The position numbers and the translations under genes are program-made. A stretch of 48,683 nt of DNA from Ancylobacter novellus (GTDB lineage: Bacteria > Pseudomonadota > Alphaproteobacteria > Rhizobiales > Xanthobacteraceae), in NCBI GenBank assembly GCA_003241485.1, contig QFQD01000023.1, positions 1-48,683 on the forward strand, given 5' to 3'. Of the stretch, positions 25,827-34,561 are shown one piece after another. The notes below the pieces were generated by a model that saw only the letters and a program-made list of their open reading frames with translations, was not told the origin of the DNA and did not search any database. Positions within the stretch are counted from its first letter, which is position 1, and each line of letters begins with the position of its first letter.

Positions 25827-28277
25827 ATGTCCGCCTTTCCCACCCAGGCCCAGATCGTCATCATCGGCGGCGGCATCATCGGCACCTCGACCGCCTATCA
25901 CCTGGGCAAGCTGGGCTTCAAGGACACGGTGCTGATCGAAAAGCACAAGCTCACCTCCGGCTCGACCTTCCACGCCGCCGGTCTGGTCGGGCAGTTGCGC
26001 TCCAATGCCGGCATCACCCAGCTGCTGGGGGAATCGGTCAAGCTCTACCGCACGCTGGAGGCCGAGACCGGGCTGGCGACGGGATGGAAGATGAATGGCG
26101 GCCTGCGTCTCGCCTGCAATGCCGAGCGCTGGACCGAAGTGAAGCGGCAGGCCACCACGGCACGCTCCTTCGGGCTGGAAATGCACCTGCTCACCCCTCG
26201 GGAAGCGCAGGAACTGTGGCCGCTGATGGACGTTGCCGACGTCGTCGGCGCCGCCTTCCTGCCCACGGACGGGCAGGCCAACCCCTCCGACATAACTTCC
26301 TCGCTCGCCAAGGGCGCGCGGATGAACGGCATCACCATCCTCGAGGACACGCTGGTCACCGGCCTCAAGGTCGAGAACGGCCGGGTGACCCGCGTGGAGA
26401 CCGACCGCGGCCCCATCGCCTGCGAGATCGTGGTCAACTGCGCCGGGCAATGGGCCCGCGAGGTGGGCGCCATGGCCGGCGTCAACGTGCCGCTCGTCTC
26501 GGTACAGCACCAGTACATGATAACCGAGGCCATCCCCGGCGTGCTGCCCAACCTGCCGACCCTGCGCGACCCCGACCGGCTGACCTATTACAAGGAGGAG
26601 GTCGGCGGCCTCGTCATGGGCGGCTATGAGCCGAACCCGATCCCCTGGGCGGAGGACGGCATCCCCGCCGGCTTCAACTTCCAGCTGCTGCCGTCGAATT
26701 TCGATCACTTCGAGCCGATCATGGAACTGGCGCTCAGCCGTGTGCCGGCGCTGGAGACGGCCGGCATAAAGGAGCTGATAAACGGCCCGGAGAGCTTCAC
26801 GCCGGACGGCAACTTCATCCTCGGCCAGGCCCCGGAGCTGACTGGCTTTTATGTCGGCGCCGGCTTCAATGCCTTCGGCATCGCCTCGGGCGGCGGCGCC
26901 GGCAAGGCGCTGGCGGAGTGGATCGCCGGCAATGGCCGCCCGCCCTACGACCTTTCCCCTGTCGACATATTGCGCTTCGGCCGCAACCATCAGGACGTCG
27001 CCTGGGTGCGGGCGCGCACGCTGGAGGCCTATGGCAAGCACTACACCATCGCCTGGCCGCATGAGGAATACGCCTCCGGCCGCCCGCTGCGCCGCTCTCC
27101 GCTCTATGACCGGCTCAAAAGCCAGGGCGCGGTGTTCGGCGAGAAACTCGGCTGGGAGCGGCCGAACTGGTTCGCCGGCGCCGGCGAGGAGGCGAAGGAC
27201 CGCTACACCTATGGCCGGCCCAACTGGGCCGACCCGGTCGCCCGCGAAAATGCAGCGGCGCGCGCCTCCCTTGCCATCCTCGACCAGAGCTCGTTCGCCA
27301 AATTCCTGCTGCTCGGCCGCGACGCCGAGGCGGCGCTGTCATGGATCAGCGCGGCGGACGTCTCTGGCCCTGCCGGCACCATCACCTATGCGCCGATGCT
27401 GAACCGGCGCGGCGGCATCGAATGCGACATCACCGTCGCCCGCCTGTCGCCGACCTCCTACTACCTCATCGCCGGCACCGGCGCGGCAACGCATGATTTC
27501 GACTGGATCCGCCGCAATATCCCGGACGGGCTCGACGCCCATCTTGTCGATATCACCTCGGCCTATGCGGTGCTTACGCTGATCGGTCCGAACAGCCGTG
27601 CGCTCGTGCAGAACCTCTCGCGCGACGACATGTCGAACGCCGCCTTCCCCTATGCGCAGCTGCGCGACATCCGCCTCGCCGGCGCGCCGGTTCGGGCACT
27701 GCGCCTCACCTATGCCGGCGAGCTCGGCTATGAGCTGCATATGCCGACCGAGTTCGCCCTCACCGTCTATGACGCGCTGATGGCGGCGGGCGAGGAGTTC
27801 GGCATCGCCAATATCGGCTACCGCGCGCTGGAGGCGCTGCGGCTGGAAAAGGCGTTCTGGGCCTCGGGCTCGGATGTCGGGCCGGACCATACACCCTTCG
27901 AGGCAGGCCTTGGCTGGGCGGTGAAGCTCGACACCGACACGCCCTTCATCGGCCGCGACGTGCTGGAAGCCAAGGCGGGCCTGCCGCTGGTCAAGCGCCT
28001 CGCCGGCTTCACGGTGGAAGACCCGAACGTGATCCTGCTCGGCCGCGAGACCATTTACCGCAATGGCGAGCGCGTGGGCTGGCTGGCCTCCGCCGGCTTC
28101 GGCCCCACGGTCGGCAAGCCCATAGGCTATGGCTATGTGCGCCGTGCCGAGGGCGGGCTCGACGACGATTTCCTGCTGTCGGGCGACTACGAGCTCGACG
28201 TCGCCATGGAGCGCGTGCCGGCGAAATTGCATCTCGGCGCGCTGTACGATCCCCAGCACACGCGGATTTTCGGGTGA
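25827..28277 (+). CDS. Dimethylglycine/sarcosine dehydrogenase-family flavoprotein
   Basis: This 816-residue enzyme has an N-terminal DAO-type FAD domain (IIGGGIIGTS at 12-21) and STFHAAGL with H49, the position of covalent FAD attachment in dimethylglycine dehydrogenase. A central FAO_M linker and a C-terminal GcvT-like folate-binding half (about 440-816: LDQSSFAKFLLLGRDAEAAL, LTYAGELGYELHMP, HTPFEAGLGWAVKLD) follow. It would oxidatively N-demethylate dimethylglycine or sarcosine and pass the C1 unit to tetrahydrofolate. CAGGAG precedes the ATG. Its place next to the methylamine genes supports a role in methylated-amine or betaine breakdown. Which methylated glycine it prefers cannot be read. 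Confidence 0.88.
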   Translation: MSAFPTQAQIVIIGGGIIGTSTAYHLGKLGFKDTVLIEKHKLTSGSTFHAAGLVGQLRSNAGITQLLGESVKLYRTLEAETGLATGWKMNGGLRLACNAERWTEVKRQATTARSFGLEMHLLTPREAQELWPLMDVADVVGAAFLPTDGQANPSDITSSLAKGARMNGITILEDTLVTGLKVENGRVTRVETDRGPIACEIVVNCAGQWAREVGAMAGVNVPLVSVQHQYMITEAIPGVLPNLPTLRDPDRLTYYKEEVGGLVMGGYEPNPIPWAEDGIPAGFNFQLLPSNFDHFEPIMELALSRVPALETAGIKELINGPESFTPDGNFILGQAPELTGFYVGAGFNAFGIASGGGAGKALAEWIAGNGRPPYDLSPVDILRFGRNHQDVAWVRARTLEAYGKHYTIAWPHEEYASGRPLRRSPLYDRLKSQGAVFGEKLGWERPNWFAGAGEEAKDRYTYGRPNWADPVARENAAARASLAILDQSSFAKFLLLGRDAEAALSWISAADVSGPAGTITYAPMLNRRGGIECDITVARLSPTSYYLIAGTGAATHDFDWIRRNIPDGLDAHLVDITSAYAVLTLIGPNSRALVQNLSRDDMSNAAFPYAQLRDIRLAGAPVRALRLTYAGELGYELHMPTEFALTVYDALMAAGEEFGIANIGYRALEALRLEKAFWASGSDVGPDHTPFEAGLGWAVKLDTDTPFIGRDVLEAKAGLPLVKRLAGFTVEDPNVILLGRETIYRNGERVGWLASAGFGPTVGKPIGYGYVRRAEGGLDDDFLLSGDYELDVAMERVPAKLHLGALYDPQHTRIFG

Positions 28278-28290
28278 GGAGCGGAAGGAG

Positions 28291-28314
28291 GCCGGCGCCC
28301 GGCCCTGCGCCGGC
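28291..28314 (+). terminator. GC hairpin after the dehydrogenase gene
   Basis: GCCGGCGC at 28291-28298 pairs perfectly with GCGCCGGC at 28307-28314 around eight bases, 14 bases after the stop. There is no T-run; it could attenuate transcription into the kinase-like gene. Confidence 0.35.
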
Positions 28315-28372
28315 GCTTCGGCATGCCCATTGCCTCGTCCGCCGGTAACACGCATCTTCTGCGCCCACGGGA

Positions 28373-29263
28373 ATGCCGACCATGCCGCCCTCGCCCGCCG
28401 ATCGCATCCGCGCTCTGCCCCTCTGGCGTTCCAGGGTCGACCCGCAACCGCTCGGCGGCGGTATCACCAACACCAATTTCGTGGTGGAGGACGCCGGCGC
28501 GAAATATGTCGTGCGGTTCGGCGACGACATCCCGCTCCACAATGTCATGCGCTTCAACGAGCTGGCGGCGGCGAAAGCGGCCGAGGCCGCCGGCATCTCG
28601 CCAGCCTTGCGCCATGCCGAGCCCGGCCTCCTCGTCATCGACTTCATCGAGGGCAAGACCTTCGGCGAAGCGGATGTGCGCGCGCAGCTGCCGCGCGTGG
28701 TCGATCTGGTGCGCCGCGCGCATGTGGAGGTAACGCGCCAGTTGCGCGGGCCGGCGCTGGCGTTCTGGACCTTCCATGTGCTGCGCTCCTACATCCACGC
28801 GCTGAAAGACGGCAACCACCCGCGCAAGCACGAACTGCCGGTCTATGGCGCGCTGGCCGCGCGGGTGGAGGCGCTCGTCGGGGCCACCGAAATCGTCTTC
28901 GGCCATAATGACCTGCTGCCGGCCAACTTCATCGACGATGGCCGCCGGCTCTGGCTGATCGACTGGGACTATGGCGGCTTCAACACGCCGCTGTTTGACC
29001 TTGGCGGCCTCGCCTCCAATAACGGCCTCGACGCCGCCCAGCGCGACGAGATGCTCGCCCTCTATTACGGCCGTCCGCCGGACGAGGCGTTGCGCGTCAG
29101 GCTGCAGGCTATGCTGGTCGCCTCGCTATTGCGCGAGTCATTGTGGAGCATGGTCTCCGAGCTGCACTCGGCCATTGATTTCGACTACGCCGCCTACACT
29201 GCCGAAAACCTTGCTCGCCTGACCCGCGCCGTCGCCGAACTGGATGAGATGGACGCGGCCTGA
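28373..29263 (+). CDS. Choline/ethanolamine-kinase-like phosphotransferase
   Basis: This 296-residue APH-fold kinase has features of the choline kinase/LicA group: LGGGITNTNFVV (glycine loop, 27-38), KYVVRFG, the Brenner motif FGHNDLLPANFI (H178, N179, D180, N185) and LIDWDYGG (D197). Expected reaction: ATP-dependent phosphorylation of choline, ethanolamine or a similar amino alcohol. It follows the dimethylglycine-dehydrogenase-like gene by 95 bases on the same strand. An ATG nine bases downstream of the chosen start is an alternative. It ends three bases from the convergent GntR gene. Confidence 0.82.
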   Translation: MPTMPPSPADRIRALPLWRSRVDPQPLGGGITNTNFVVEDAGAKYVVRFGDDIPLHNVMRFNELAAAKAAEAAGISPALRHAEPGLLVIDFIEGKTFGEADVRAQLPRVVDLVRRAHVEVTRQLRGPALAFWTFHVLRSYIHALKDGNHPRKHELPVYGALAARVEALVGATEIVFGHNDLLPANFIDDGRRLWLIDWDYGGFNTPLFDLGGLASNNGLDAAQRDEMLALYYGRPPDEALRVRLQAMLVASLLRESLWSMVSELHSAIDFDYAAYTAENLARLTRAVAELDEMDAA

Positions 29264-29266
29264 ACC

Positions 29267-29995
29267 TCACCGCGCCGAGAGCAGCGCCGCGAGGTCGACA
29301 GCCTTGCGGGTCTCGCGGTCGAGGTCGAGGCGGTCTTCTACATTGGCGAGATGCTCGTCCATCAGCCGGATCGCGCGCACAGCATCGCCGCCGGCAATCG
29401 CATCGAGGATCATCTGGTGCTCGTGATGCGAGCAGCTCGGCTGACCGGGCTTCTCATAGACCAGGATCACCAGCGCCTCCCGGGTGATGAGTTCGCGCAG
29501 GAACCGCAGCAGGATGGCATTGCCCGATATTTCGGCTAGCCGCAGGTGAAACTCGCCAGAGAGCCGCACCATCTCCGCCCAGTCGCGCCGCGCCTCCGCC
29601 GCCGCCTCGGCGGCGACATGCGCCTCCAGCGCCGCCCGGTCGGCGGGAACGAGCCGGCCGGCGAGCAGGCGCAGTATGGTCTCCTCGATGCCGCGCCGCG
29701 CGGCAAAAATCTCGCGCGCGTCCCGGGGGCTAGGGCGGAACACCGAGGCACCCTTGTTCGGCTCGATGGTGACAAGGCCGGCATAGGCAAGACGGGTCAA
29801 TACCTTGCGGATGCGGGCGCGGCTGACGCCGAAAATCTCCCGCAGCTCCTCCTCGCGCAGCCGCGTGCCCGGCGGCAGGTCCTGCGCGGCGATGGCGGCG
29901 TGCACCTTGTCGTAGATCGCGTCATCCGATGCCGACGACGTCCACGCGGCCTCCGCCTCGCCTGTGTCATCCATGTCCGGGGCCGTCTTAGCCAT
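29267..29995 (-). CDS. GntR-family regulator, FCD subfamily (module A)
   Basis: This 242-residue regulator has a winged helix (about residues 25-90: IYDKVHAAIAAQDLPPGTRLREEELREIFGVSRARIRKVLTRL, given here only to locate it between 28 and 70) and an all-helical FCD effector domain (about 100-225). The FCD domain has the usual metal-site histidines in EFHLRL, SCSHHEHQMI and MDEHLANVEDR. ATG 29995 has AGGTGAGG just upstream; the 20-residue longer frame lacks this. It is divergent from the amidohydrolase operon. A palindrome TTGTCGACAA in the shared gap fits the FCD consensus, so it probably represses that operon until its substrate appears. Confidence 0.88.
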   Translation of the reverse strand: MAKTAPDMDDTGEAEAAWTSSASDDAIYDKVHAAIAAQDLPPGTRLREEELREIFGVSRARIRKVLTRLAYAGLVTIEPNKGASVFRPSPRDAREIFAARRGIEETILRLLAGRLVPADRAALEAHVAAEAAAEARRDWAEMVRLSGEFHLRLAEISGNAILLRFLRELITREALVILVYEKPGQPSCSHHEHQMILDAIAGGDAVRAIRLMDEHLANVEDRLDLDRETRKAVDLAALLSAR

Positions 29996-30109
29996 GTGCC
30001 TCACCTCGTCCGACACCCGATCAGTAGCCACGCCCCGCGCAGCTGTCGAGCACAATGCTCATTTATGCGTCACAAACCGCGAAATTTATGTGCACCATAA
30101 GCGGTTGTT

Positions 30110-30119
30110 TTGTCGACAA
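30110..30119. promoter_or_regulatory. Candidate GntR-FCD operator TTGTCGACAA
   Basis: This perfect 10-base palindrome lies in the 282-base divergent gap between the GntR gene (start 29995) and the amidohydrolase (start 30278). It matches the TnGTnnnACnA pattern of FCD regulators. Confidence 0.5.
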
Positions 30120-30277
30120 TCTTGGATACGATTATCTACATCGCGATGCAACGCCGTCGCACCGCCAGTTCCAGAGGTCGCCTTGCAGCACGCCCCGCCA
30201 CGCGGGACGGCAGCGCCGGCTCATGCCCGGCGCCCGACGTCCCATGCCCCGACCCACCCTCGTCACAGGAGGGTGTG

Positions 30278-31771
30278 GTGAGCGTGCTGTTCAGGCAGGT
30301 GCGCCTCCTCGACCGCGCGGCGCCGGACGGGCTCTCGGCCGCGTGCGACGTCCGTGTCGAGGGCGCCCGCATCGCGGCGGTGGGCGCTGCGTTGGACGCG
30401 GAGGGCGCGCGCCTTATCGAGGGACGCGGCAAGTTGCTGCTGCCGGGGCTGATCAACGCGCATTTCCATTCGCCGGTGAACCACATGAAGGGCCGGCTAG
30501 ACAGCCTGCCGCTGGAACTCTTCATGCTCTATGAGAGCCCGGCGCTGGAGACGCTGCGCCCCAGCCCGCGCGAAGCCTATATCCGCACGCTGCTGGCCTG
30601 CACCGAGATGCTGCGCGGCGGCGTCACCGCCGTGCAGGACGACGCGTTCTTCCTGCCCGACCCGACCCCCGACATCATAGACGCGGTAATGCAGGCCTAT
30701 GCTGACAGCGGCATGCGGGTGAACCTGGCGCTGGACGAGCCGGAAGTCGCCGAACTCGACAAGCTGCCCTTCCTGCGCGCGCTGGTGCCTGACGATCTTC
30801 GCCTGAAGCTGGAGACCACCCGCGACACCGGCTTCCTCTTGGAAGCCTACCAGCATCTCATCGGCCGTTGGCACGGCACGCAGGCCGGACGGCTGCGTGC
30901 CGCCGTCTCCTGCTCGGCGCCGCAGCGCGTCTCGCCGCGCTACATGCGCGCGCTGGACGACATCAGCCGCGCGCTGGACATCCCCTATTTCGCGCACATG
31001 CTGGAGACCAAGCTGCAGCGCGTGCTGGGCGAGGAGCGCCTTGGCGGGCGCTCGCTCATCCGCTACGCCGCCGACGAGGGGCTGCTCTCGACGCGGCTGA
31101 ACATCATCCACGCCATCTGGGTGGATGGCGCCGATCTCGACCTCATTGCGGCGGCCGGCAGCACCATCGCCCACAACCCGATCAGCAATCTCAGGCTCGG
31201 CAGCGGCGTCATGCCGTTCCGCGCCATGCGCGATCGCGGCATCCCGATCTGCCTCGGCACCGACGAGGCTATCGCCGACGACGCGGTGAACCTGTGGGCG
31301 GTCGCCAAGATGGCGGGGCTGATCCACAACATCACCTCGCCCGACCCGGACCAGTGGCCGAAGGCGTGGGAAGTGCTGGACTGCCTGTTCGCCGGCGGCG
31401 CCCGTGCCATGGGGCTCGCGGGCGATCTCGGCGCGGTCGAGCCCGGCCGCCTCGCCGATCTCACGCTCATTGACCTCGAAACTCTCCCCTTCACCCCGCT
31501 AAACGATGCCGCGCGCCAGCTGGTCTATTGCGAGGATGGCCGCTCGGTCCTCGCCACCATGGTGGCCGGCGAATTCGTCTTCGAGGCCGGCCGCTGCACC
31601 CGCATCGACGAGGCGGCGCTGATCGCGGAAGCGAAGGAACTCTTCGCCCGCCGCCGCTCCGCGCTGGAACAGGCGGCGAGCGAGGCCGGGCGCCTGCGCC
31701 CCTATTACGAGGCGATGGTGGCCAAGGCCGCCGCGCGCGATGTCGGCATGAACCGCTGGGTGTCCACATGA
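30278..31771 (+). CDS. Amidohydrolase (TrzN/AtzA, cytosine-deaminase-like superfamily)
   Basis: This 497-residue metal-dependent hydrolase has NAHFHS (H62, H64), FAHMLET, IIHAIW and LGTDEA as the metal and catalytic positions. The S/N-rich AHNPISNLRLGSG loop is typical of the ATZ/TRZ, SAH-deaminase and guanine-deaminase branch. Members deaminate or dechlorinate N-heterocycles. GTG 30278 is chosen because AGGAGG lies five bases upstream; the longer frame from 30110 begins inside the operator. It heads a tightly coupled operon (ATGA overlaps) with a deacetylase-like and a racemase-fold gene, then a TRAP transporter. The substrate is unknown; an N-heterocycle or cyclic ureide is likely. Confidence 0.85.
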   Translation: MSVLFRQVRLLDRAAPDGLSAACDVRVEGARIAAVGAALDAEGARLIEGRGKLLLPGLINAHFHSPVNHMKGRLDSLPLELFMLYESPALETLRPSPREAYIRTLLACTEMLRGGVTAVQDDAFFLPDPTPDIIDAVMQAYADSGMRVNLALDEPEVAELDKLPFLRALVPDDLRLKLETTRDTGFLLEAYQHLIGRWHGTQAGRLRAAVSCSAPQRVSPRYMRALDDISRALDIPYFAHMLETKLQRVLGEERLGGRSLIRYAADEGLLSTRLNIIHAIWVDGADLDLIAAAGSTIAHNPISNLRLGSGVMPFRAMRDRGIPICLGTDEAIADDAVNLWAVAKMAGLIHNITSPDPDQWPKAWEVLDCLFAGGARAMGLAGDLGAVEPGRLADLTLIDLETLPFTPLNDAARQLVYCEDGRSVLATMVAGEFVFEAGRCTRIDEAALIAEAKELFARRRSALEQAASEAGRLRPYYEAMVAKAAARDVGMNRWVST

Positions 31772-32667
31772 ACGATCACACGGGGCTCGCCCGCCATGGC
31801 CGCTACGACCTCGCCCCCCTGCCCGACGCACCGGACCGGACCTGGCCGAACGGCGCTCGCCTCGCGCTCTATGTCGCGGTCGGCATCGAGGACTATGCCT
31901 TCGGCACAGGCCGCACCGAGGACATATTGCCCGGCACGCCGCAGCCCGACCTCGTCAACGCCTCCTGGCGCGACTATGGCAACCGCGTCGGCGCCTTCGC
32001 GCTGTTCGACCTGCTCGCCGCCCACGGCATCCGCCCGGCGGTGCTGCTCAACACCGCCGTCTACGATACCGCCCCGGCGGTCATCGCGGCGGCGCGCGTG
32101 GCCGGCGCGGAATTCGTTGCTCATGGCCGGTCGAATTCCGATTGCCTCGCCGATATGACGCCCGCGGATGAGGCGGCCTATATTGCCGCCGTCCGTGCGC
32201 GCATCGCGGCCAAGGAAGGCGCCCCGCCCCAGGGCTGGTCGAGCCCGTGGCTGGCGCACAGCCCGCGCACGCTCGACCTGCTGGCCGAACACGGCTTCTC
32301 CTACCTCGCCGATCTGCGCCTCGACGACCGGCCGGTCCGGCTGAACACGCGCAGCGGCGACCTCGTGGCCATGCCCTATGCGCTGGAACTGAACGACAGC
32401 TCCACCATCATCGGCCGGCAGCAGAGCGCGCGCGACTTCGCCGACATGATCATCGACGAATTCGACGAGCTGCTGGAGGCCAGCACAAGCCGGCCGCTGG
32501 TCATGAGCGTTGTGCTGCACTCCTTCATCTCCGGCCAGCCCTTCCGCCTTCGCGCGCTGCGCCGGGCCTTTGAGCACATCGCCGCCCGGCGCGAGGGCGT
32601 GTGGCTCGCCACCCCCGGCGCCATCGCGCAAGCCGCCCTGCAGCAGGAAATGGTCACGGCCTCATGA
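31768..32667 (+). CDS. Polysaccharide-deacetylase-fold protein, PuuE/allantoinase-like
   Basis: This 299-residue protein has the NodB/carbohydrate-esterase-4 fold in the version used by PuuE-type allantoinases and related amide hydrolases. Metal-site regions are GIEDYAFG (about 38-45), AHGRSNSD (about 118-125) and VLHSFISGQPFRLRALRRA (about 249-267). No signal peptide is present, so it acts in the cytoplasm and not on exported polysaccharide. The start overlaps the amidohydrolase stop and its own stop overlaps the next start. In this operon a ring-opening amide hydrolysis is plausible; its exact substrate is not readable. Confidence 0.82.
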   Translation: MNDHTGLARHGRYDLAPLPDAPDRTWPNGARLALYVAVGIEDYAFGTGRTEDILPGTPQPDLVNASWRDYGNRVGAFALFDLLAAHGIRPAVLLNTAVYDTAPAVIAAARVAGAEFVAHGRSNSDCLADMTPADEAAYIAAVRARIAAKEGAPPQGWSSPWLAHSPRTLDLLAEHGFSYLADLRLDDRPVRLNTRSGDLVAMPYALELNDSSTIIGRQQSARDFADMIIDEFDELLEASTSRPLVMSVVLHSFISGQPFRLRALRRAFEHIAARREGVWLATPGAIAQAALQQEMVTAS

Positions 32668-33410
32668 CCCGCATCCTCCTCGTCAATCCAAACACCACGC
32701 AGGCCGTGACCGATGTCGTCCTCGCCGAGGCGCGGCGCACCGCTGGCCCCGGCGTCGAGCTCGAAGCGGTGACCTCGGAATTCGGTGCCAGCATCGTCTC
32801 GACCGCGAGCGAAGAGGTCGTCGCTGCCCACGCTATGCTGGAATTGCTGGCCGCCCATCACGCCGGCTTCGACGCGGCGATCGCCGCCATCTCCTTCGAC
32901 AGCGGCGTGTTCGCGGCGCGCACGCTGCTTCCGCTCCCGGTGGTCGGCATCACCGAGGCCGCGTTGCACACCGCCTGCCTGATTGGCCGGCGCTATGGCC
33001 TTGTGGTGCTGGGAACGTCGAGCCTGCCGCTCTACGAGGATCTCGTCGACCGCATCGGCCTGCGCGCGCGCCTCGGGGCTATCGAGGCGGTAGAGGTGGC
33101 CTCGCGCAGCCAATATCTCGATCGCGCTTTGATGGATCGCGCCATTCTCGAAGCGGTAGAGCGGCTCGCCGCGCGCGGCGGCATCGATGTTGCCGTCATC
33201 TGCGGCGCGGCGGTCGCCGGCGTCGCCCATCGGCTCGCCACGAGAGCCCCGCTGCCGTTGCTCGACGGCGTCGCCCCGGCATTGGCGCAGGCCGAGGCGC
33301 TGGCGCGCCTCAAGCCGCGAGCCCCCACCCCGCCGCAACGTCTCGCCAGCGATGCCCCGCCCAGAGGCATCGGCGCGGCCCTCGGCTTGCTTCTGCATAA
33401 CCCCCGCTAA
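32664..33410 (+). CDS. Asp/Glu/hydantoin-racemase-fold protein lacking the canonical cysteine pair
   Basis: This 248-residue protein shows the fold of hydantoin and allantoin racemases (ILLVNPNTTQAVTD at 4-17, PVVGITEAALHTACLIGRRYGLVVLGT). The first catalytic cysteine position reads AISFDSG (serine at 77), and the second region reads VAVICGAAVAG, where the cysteine stands about two residues before the usual place. Classical two-base racemisation is therefore doubtful. A cysteine-less branch of the family is common in Rhizobiales, of unknown function as far as I know. It is coupled by ATGA to the deacetylase-like gene. Confidence 0.82.
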   Translation: MTRILLVNPNTTQAVTDVVLAEARRTAGPGVELEAVTSEFGASIVSTASEEVVAAHAMLELLAAHHAGFDAAIAAISFDSGVFAARTLLPLPVVGITEAALHTACLIGRRYGLVVLGTSSLPLYEDLVDRIGLRARLGAIEAVEVASRSQYLDRALMDRAILEAVERLAARGGIDVAVICGAAVAGVAHRLATRAPLPLLDGVAPALAQAEALARLKPRAPTPPQRLASDAPPRGIGAALGLLLHNPR

Positions 33411-33454
33411 GTGCCGCCCCAGCCGTTTCACATCAGGACACAGGATACCGAACC

Positions 33455-34498
33455 ATGCTCACCCGCATCCTGCCCACCCTGCTCGCCACGGCGGGCCTCC
33501 TCGGCGCAGCCCTCCCCGCGAGCGCCCAGACCGCCAGCTGGCTGACCCAGAGCCAGCAGCAGCAGGCGCAGTACCCCGTGGAAATGGAGGCGATCCAGAA
33601 GATCACCGCCGACGGCGTGAAGGTGACGCGCAACGAGTTCCAGGTGCTCGGGCTCAATCTCGCGGAAGCGCTGCGCCTCGCCAGCTCCGGCACCTTCCAG
33701 GTCGTCTCCACCCAGGTCGGCAGCGCTGCCAAGGACGACGCCTTTCTCGAGGGCATTGATCTCGTCGGCGTCTCCACCGACATGGGTGAGCTGAAGACCG
33801 CCGTCGACGCCTATCGCGAGCCCTTCAACAAGCGGCTCGCCGAGCGCTTCGGCGTCAAGGCGGTGGCGATCTGGCCGTTCGGACCGCAGGTGTTCTTCTG
33901 CAACCAGCCGATCGAATCCCTCACCGACATGAAGGGCAAGAAGGTGCGTTCCTTCACCGCCTCGATGTCTACCCTGCTGACCGATCTCGGCGCGACCCCG
34001 GTGACGCTCAGCTTCCCGGAAGTCTATCCGGCGCTGGAGCGCGGCGTCGCCAGCTGCGGCGTCACCTCGCCGACCTCGGCCAATACCGGCAAATGGCCGG
34101 AAGTGACCAAGTTCCTGATGCCGCTCTCCGTTTCGGGCTCGGTGCAGGCGCACATCGTCAATCTCGACTGGTGGAACGGCCTGCCGGCGGACAAGCGGGC
34201 GGCGCTGGAGGCCGATTTCAAGGCGATGGAAGACAATCTGTGGGCACTGGCCAACAAGACCAACGGCCAGGCGCTCGCCTGCTCGACCGGCGGCGACTGC
34301 GCCGGCGGCATCTATACGAAATACGACATGAAACTCGTGACGGTGTCCGATGCGGACAAGGCTCGGGTCAAGGCCATCGCTCAGGAGAAGATCCTTCCCG
34401 ACTGGGCCAAGCGCTGCGAGACGACCTACCCCGGCTGCGCCGCCGCATGGAACGACAGTGTCGGCAAGGCGCTCGGCGTGAAGATCGCCACGCCCTGA
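33455..34498 (+). CDS. TRAP transporter solute-binding protein (DctP family)
   Basis: This 347-residue periplasmic protein has a signal peptide (MLTRILPTLLATAGLLGAALP, split here as residues 1-21, with ASA cleavage near 25). DctP features are LASSGTFQVVSTQVGSAA, FCNQPIESLTDMKGKKVR with the conserved substrate-carboxylate arginine region, and LSFPEVYPALERGVASCGVTS. The presence of R in KKVRSF and the EVYPAL motif suggest an organic-acid ligand. Cysteines near 150, 196, 285 and 330 may form disulfides. It follows the racemase-fold gene by 44 bases and precedes the two membrane subunits. The ligand is presumably the substrate or an analogue for the upstream hydrolases. Confidence 0.88.
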   Translation: MLTRILPTLLATAGLLGAALPASAQTASWLTQSQQQQAQYPVEMEAIQKITADGVKVTRNEFQVLGLNLAEALRLASSGTFQVVSTQVGSAAKDDAFLEGIDLVGVSTDMGELKTAVDAYREPFNKRLAERFGVKAVAIWPFGPQVFFCNQPIESLTDMKGKKVRSFTASMSTLLTDLGATPVTLSFPEVYPALERGVASCGVTSPTSANTGKWPEVTKFLMPLSVSGSVQAHIVNLDWWNGLPADKRAALEADFKAMEDNLWALANKTNGQALACSTGGDCAGGIYTKYDMKLVTVSDADKARVKAIAQEKILPDWAKRCETTYPGCAAAWNDSVGKALGVKIATP

Positions 34499-34510
34499 TC
34501 CGCCGATGAC

Positions 34511-34531
34511 GGCCGGACCACGAGACCGGCC
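34511..34531 (+). promoter_or_regulatory. Hairpin between TRAP binding protein and small permease
   Basis: GGCCGG at 34511-34516 pairs with CCGGCC at 34526-34531 around nine bases, in the 63-base gap after the binding-protein gene. A role in differential expression is inferred by analogy with the hairpins at 14733 and 38859. Confidence 0.3.
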
Positions 34532-34561
34532 ACCCCTCGCCCCGAAGCCGGAGCCATCCGC

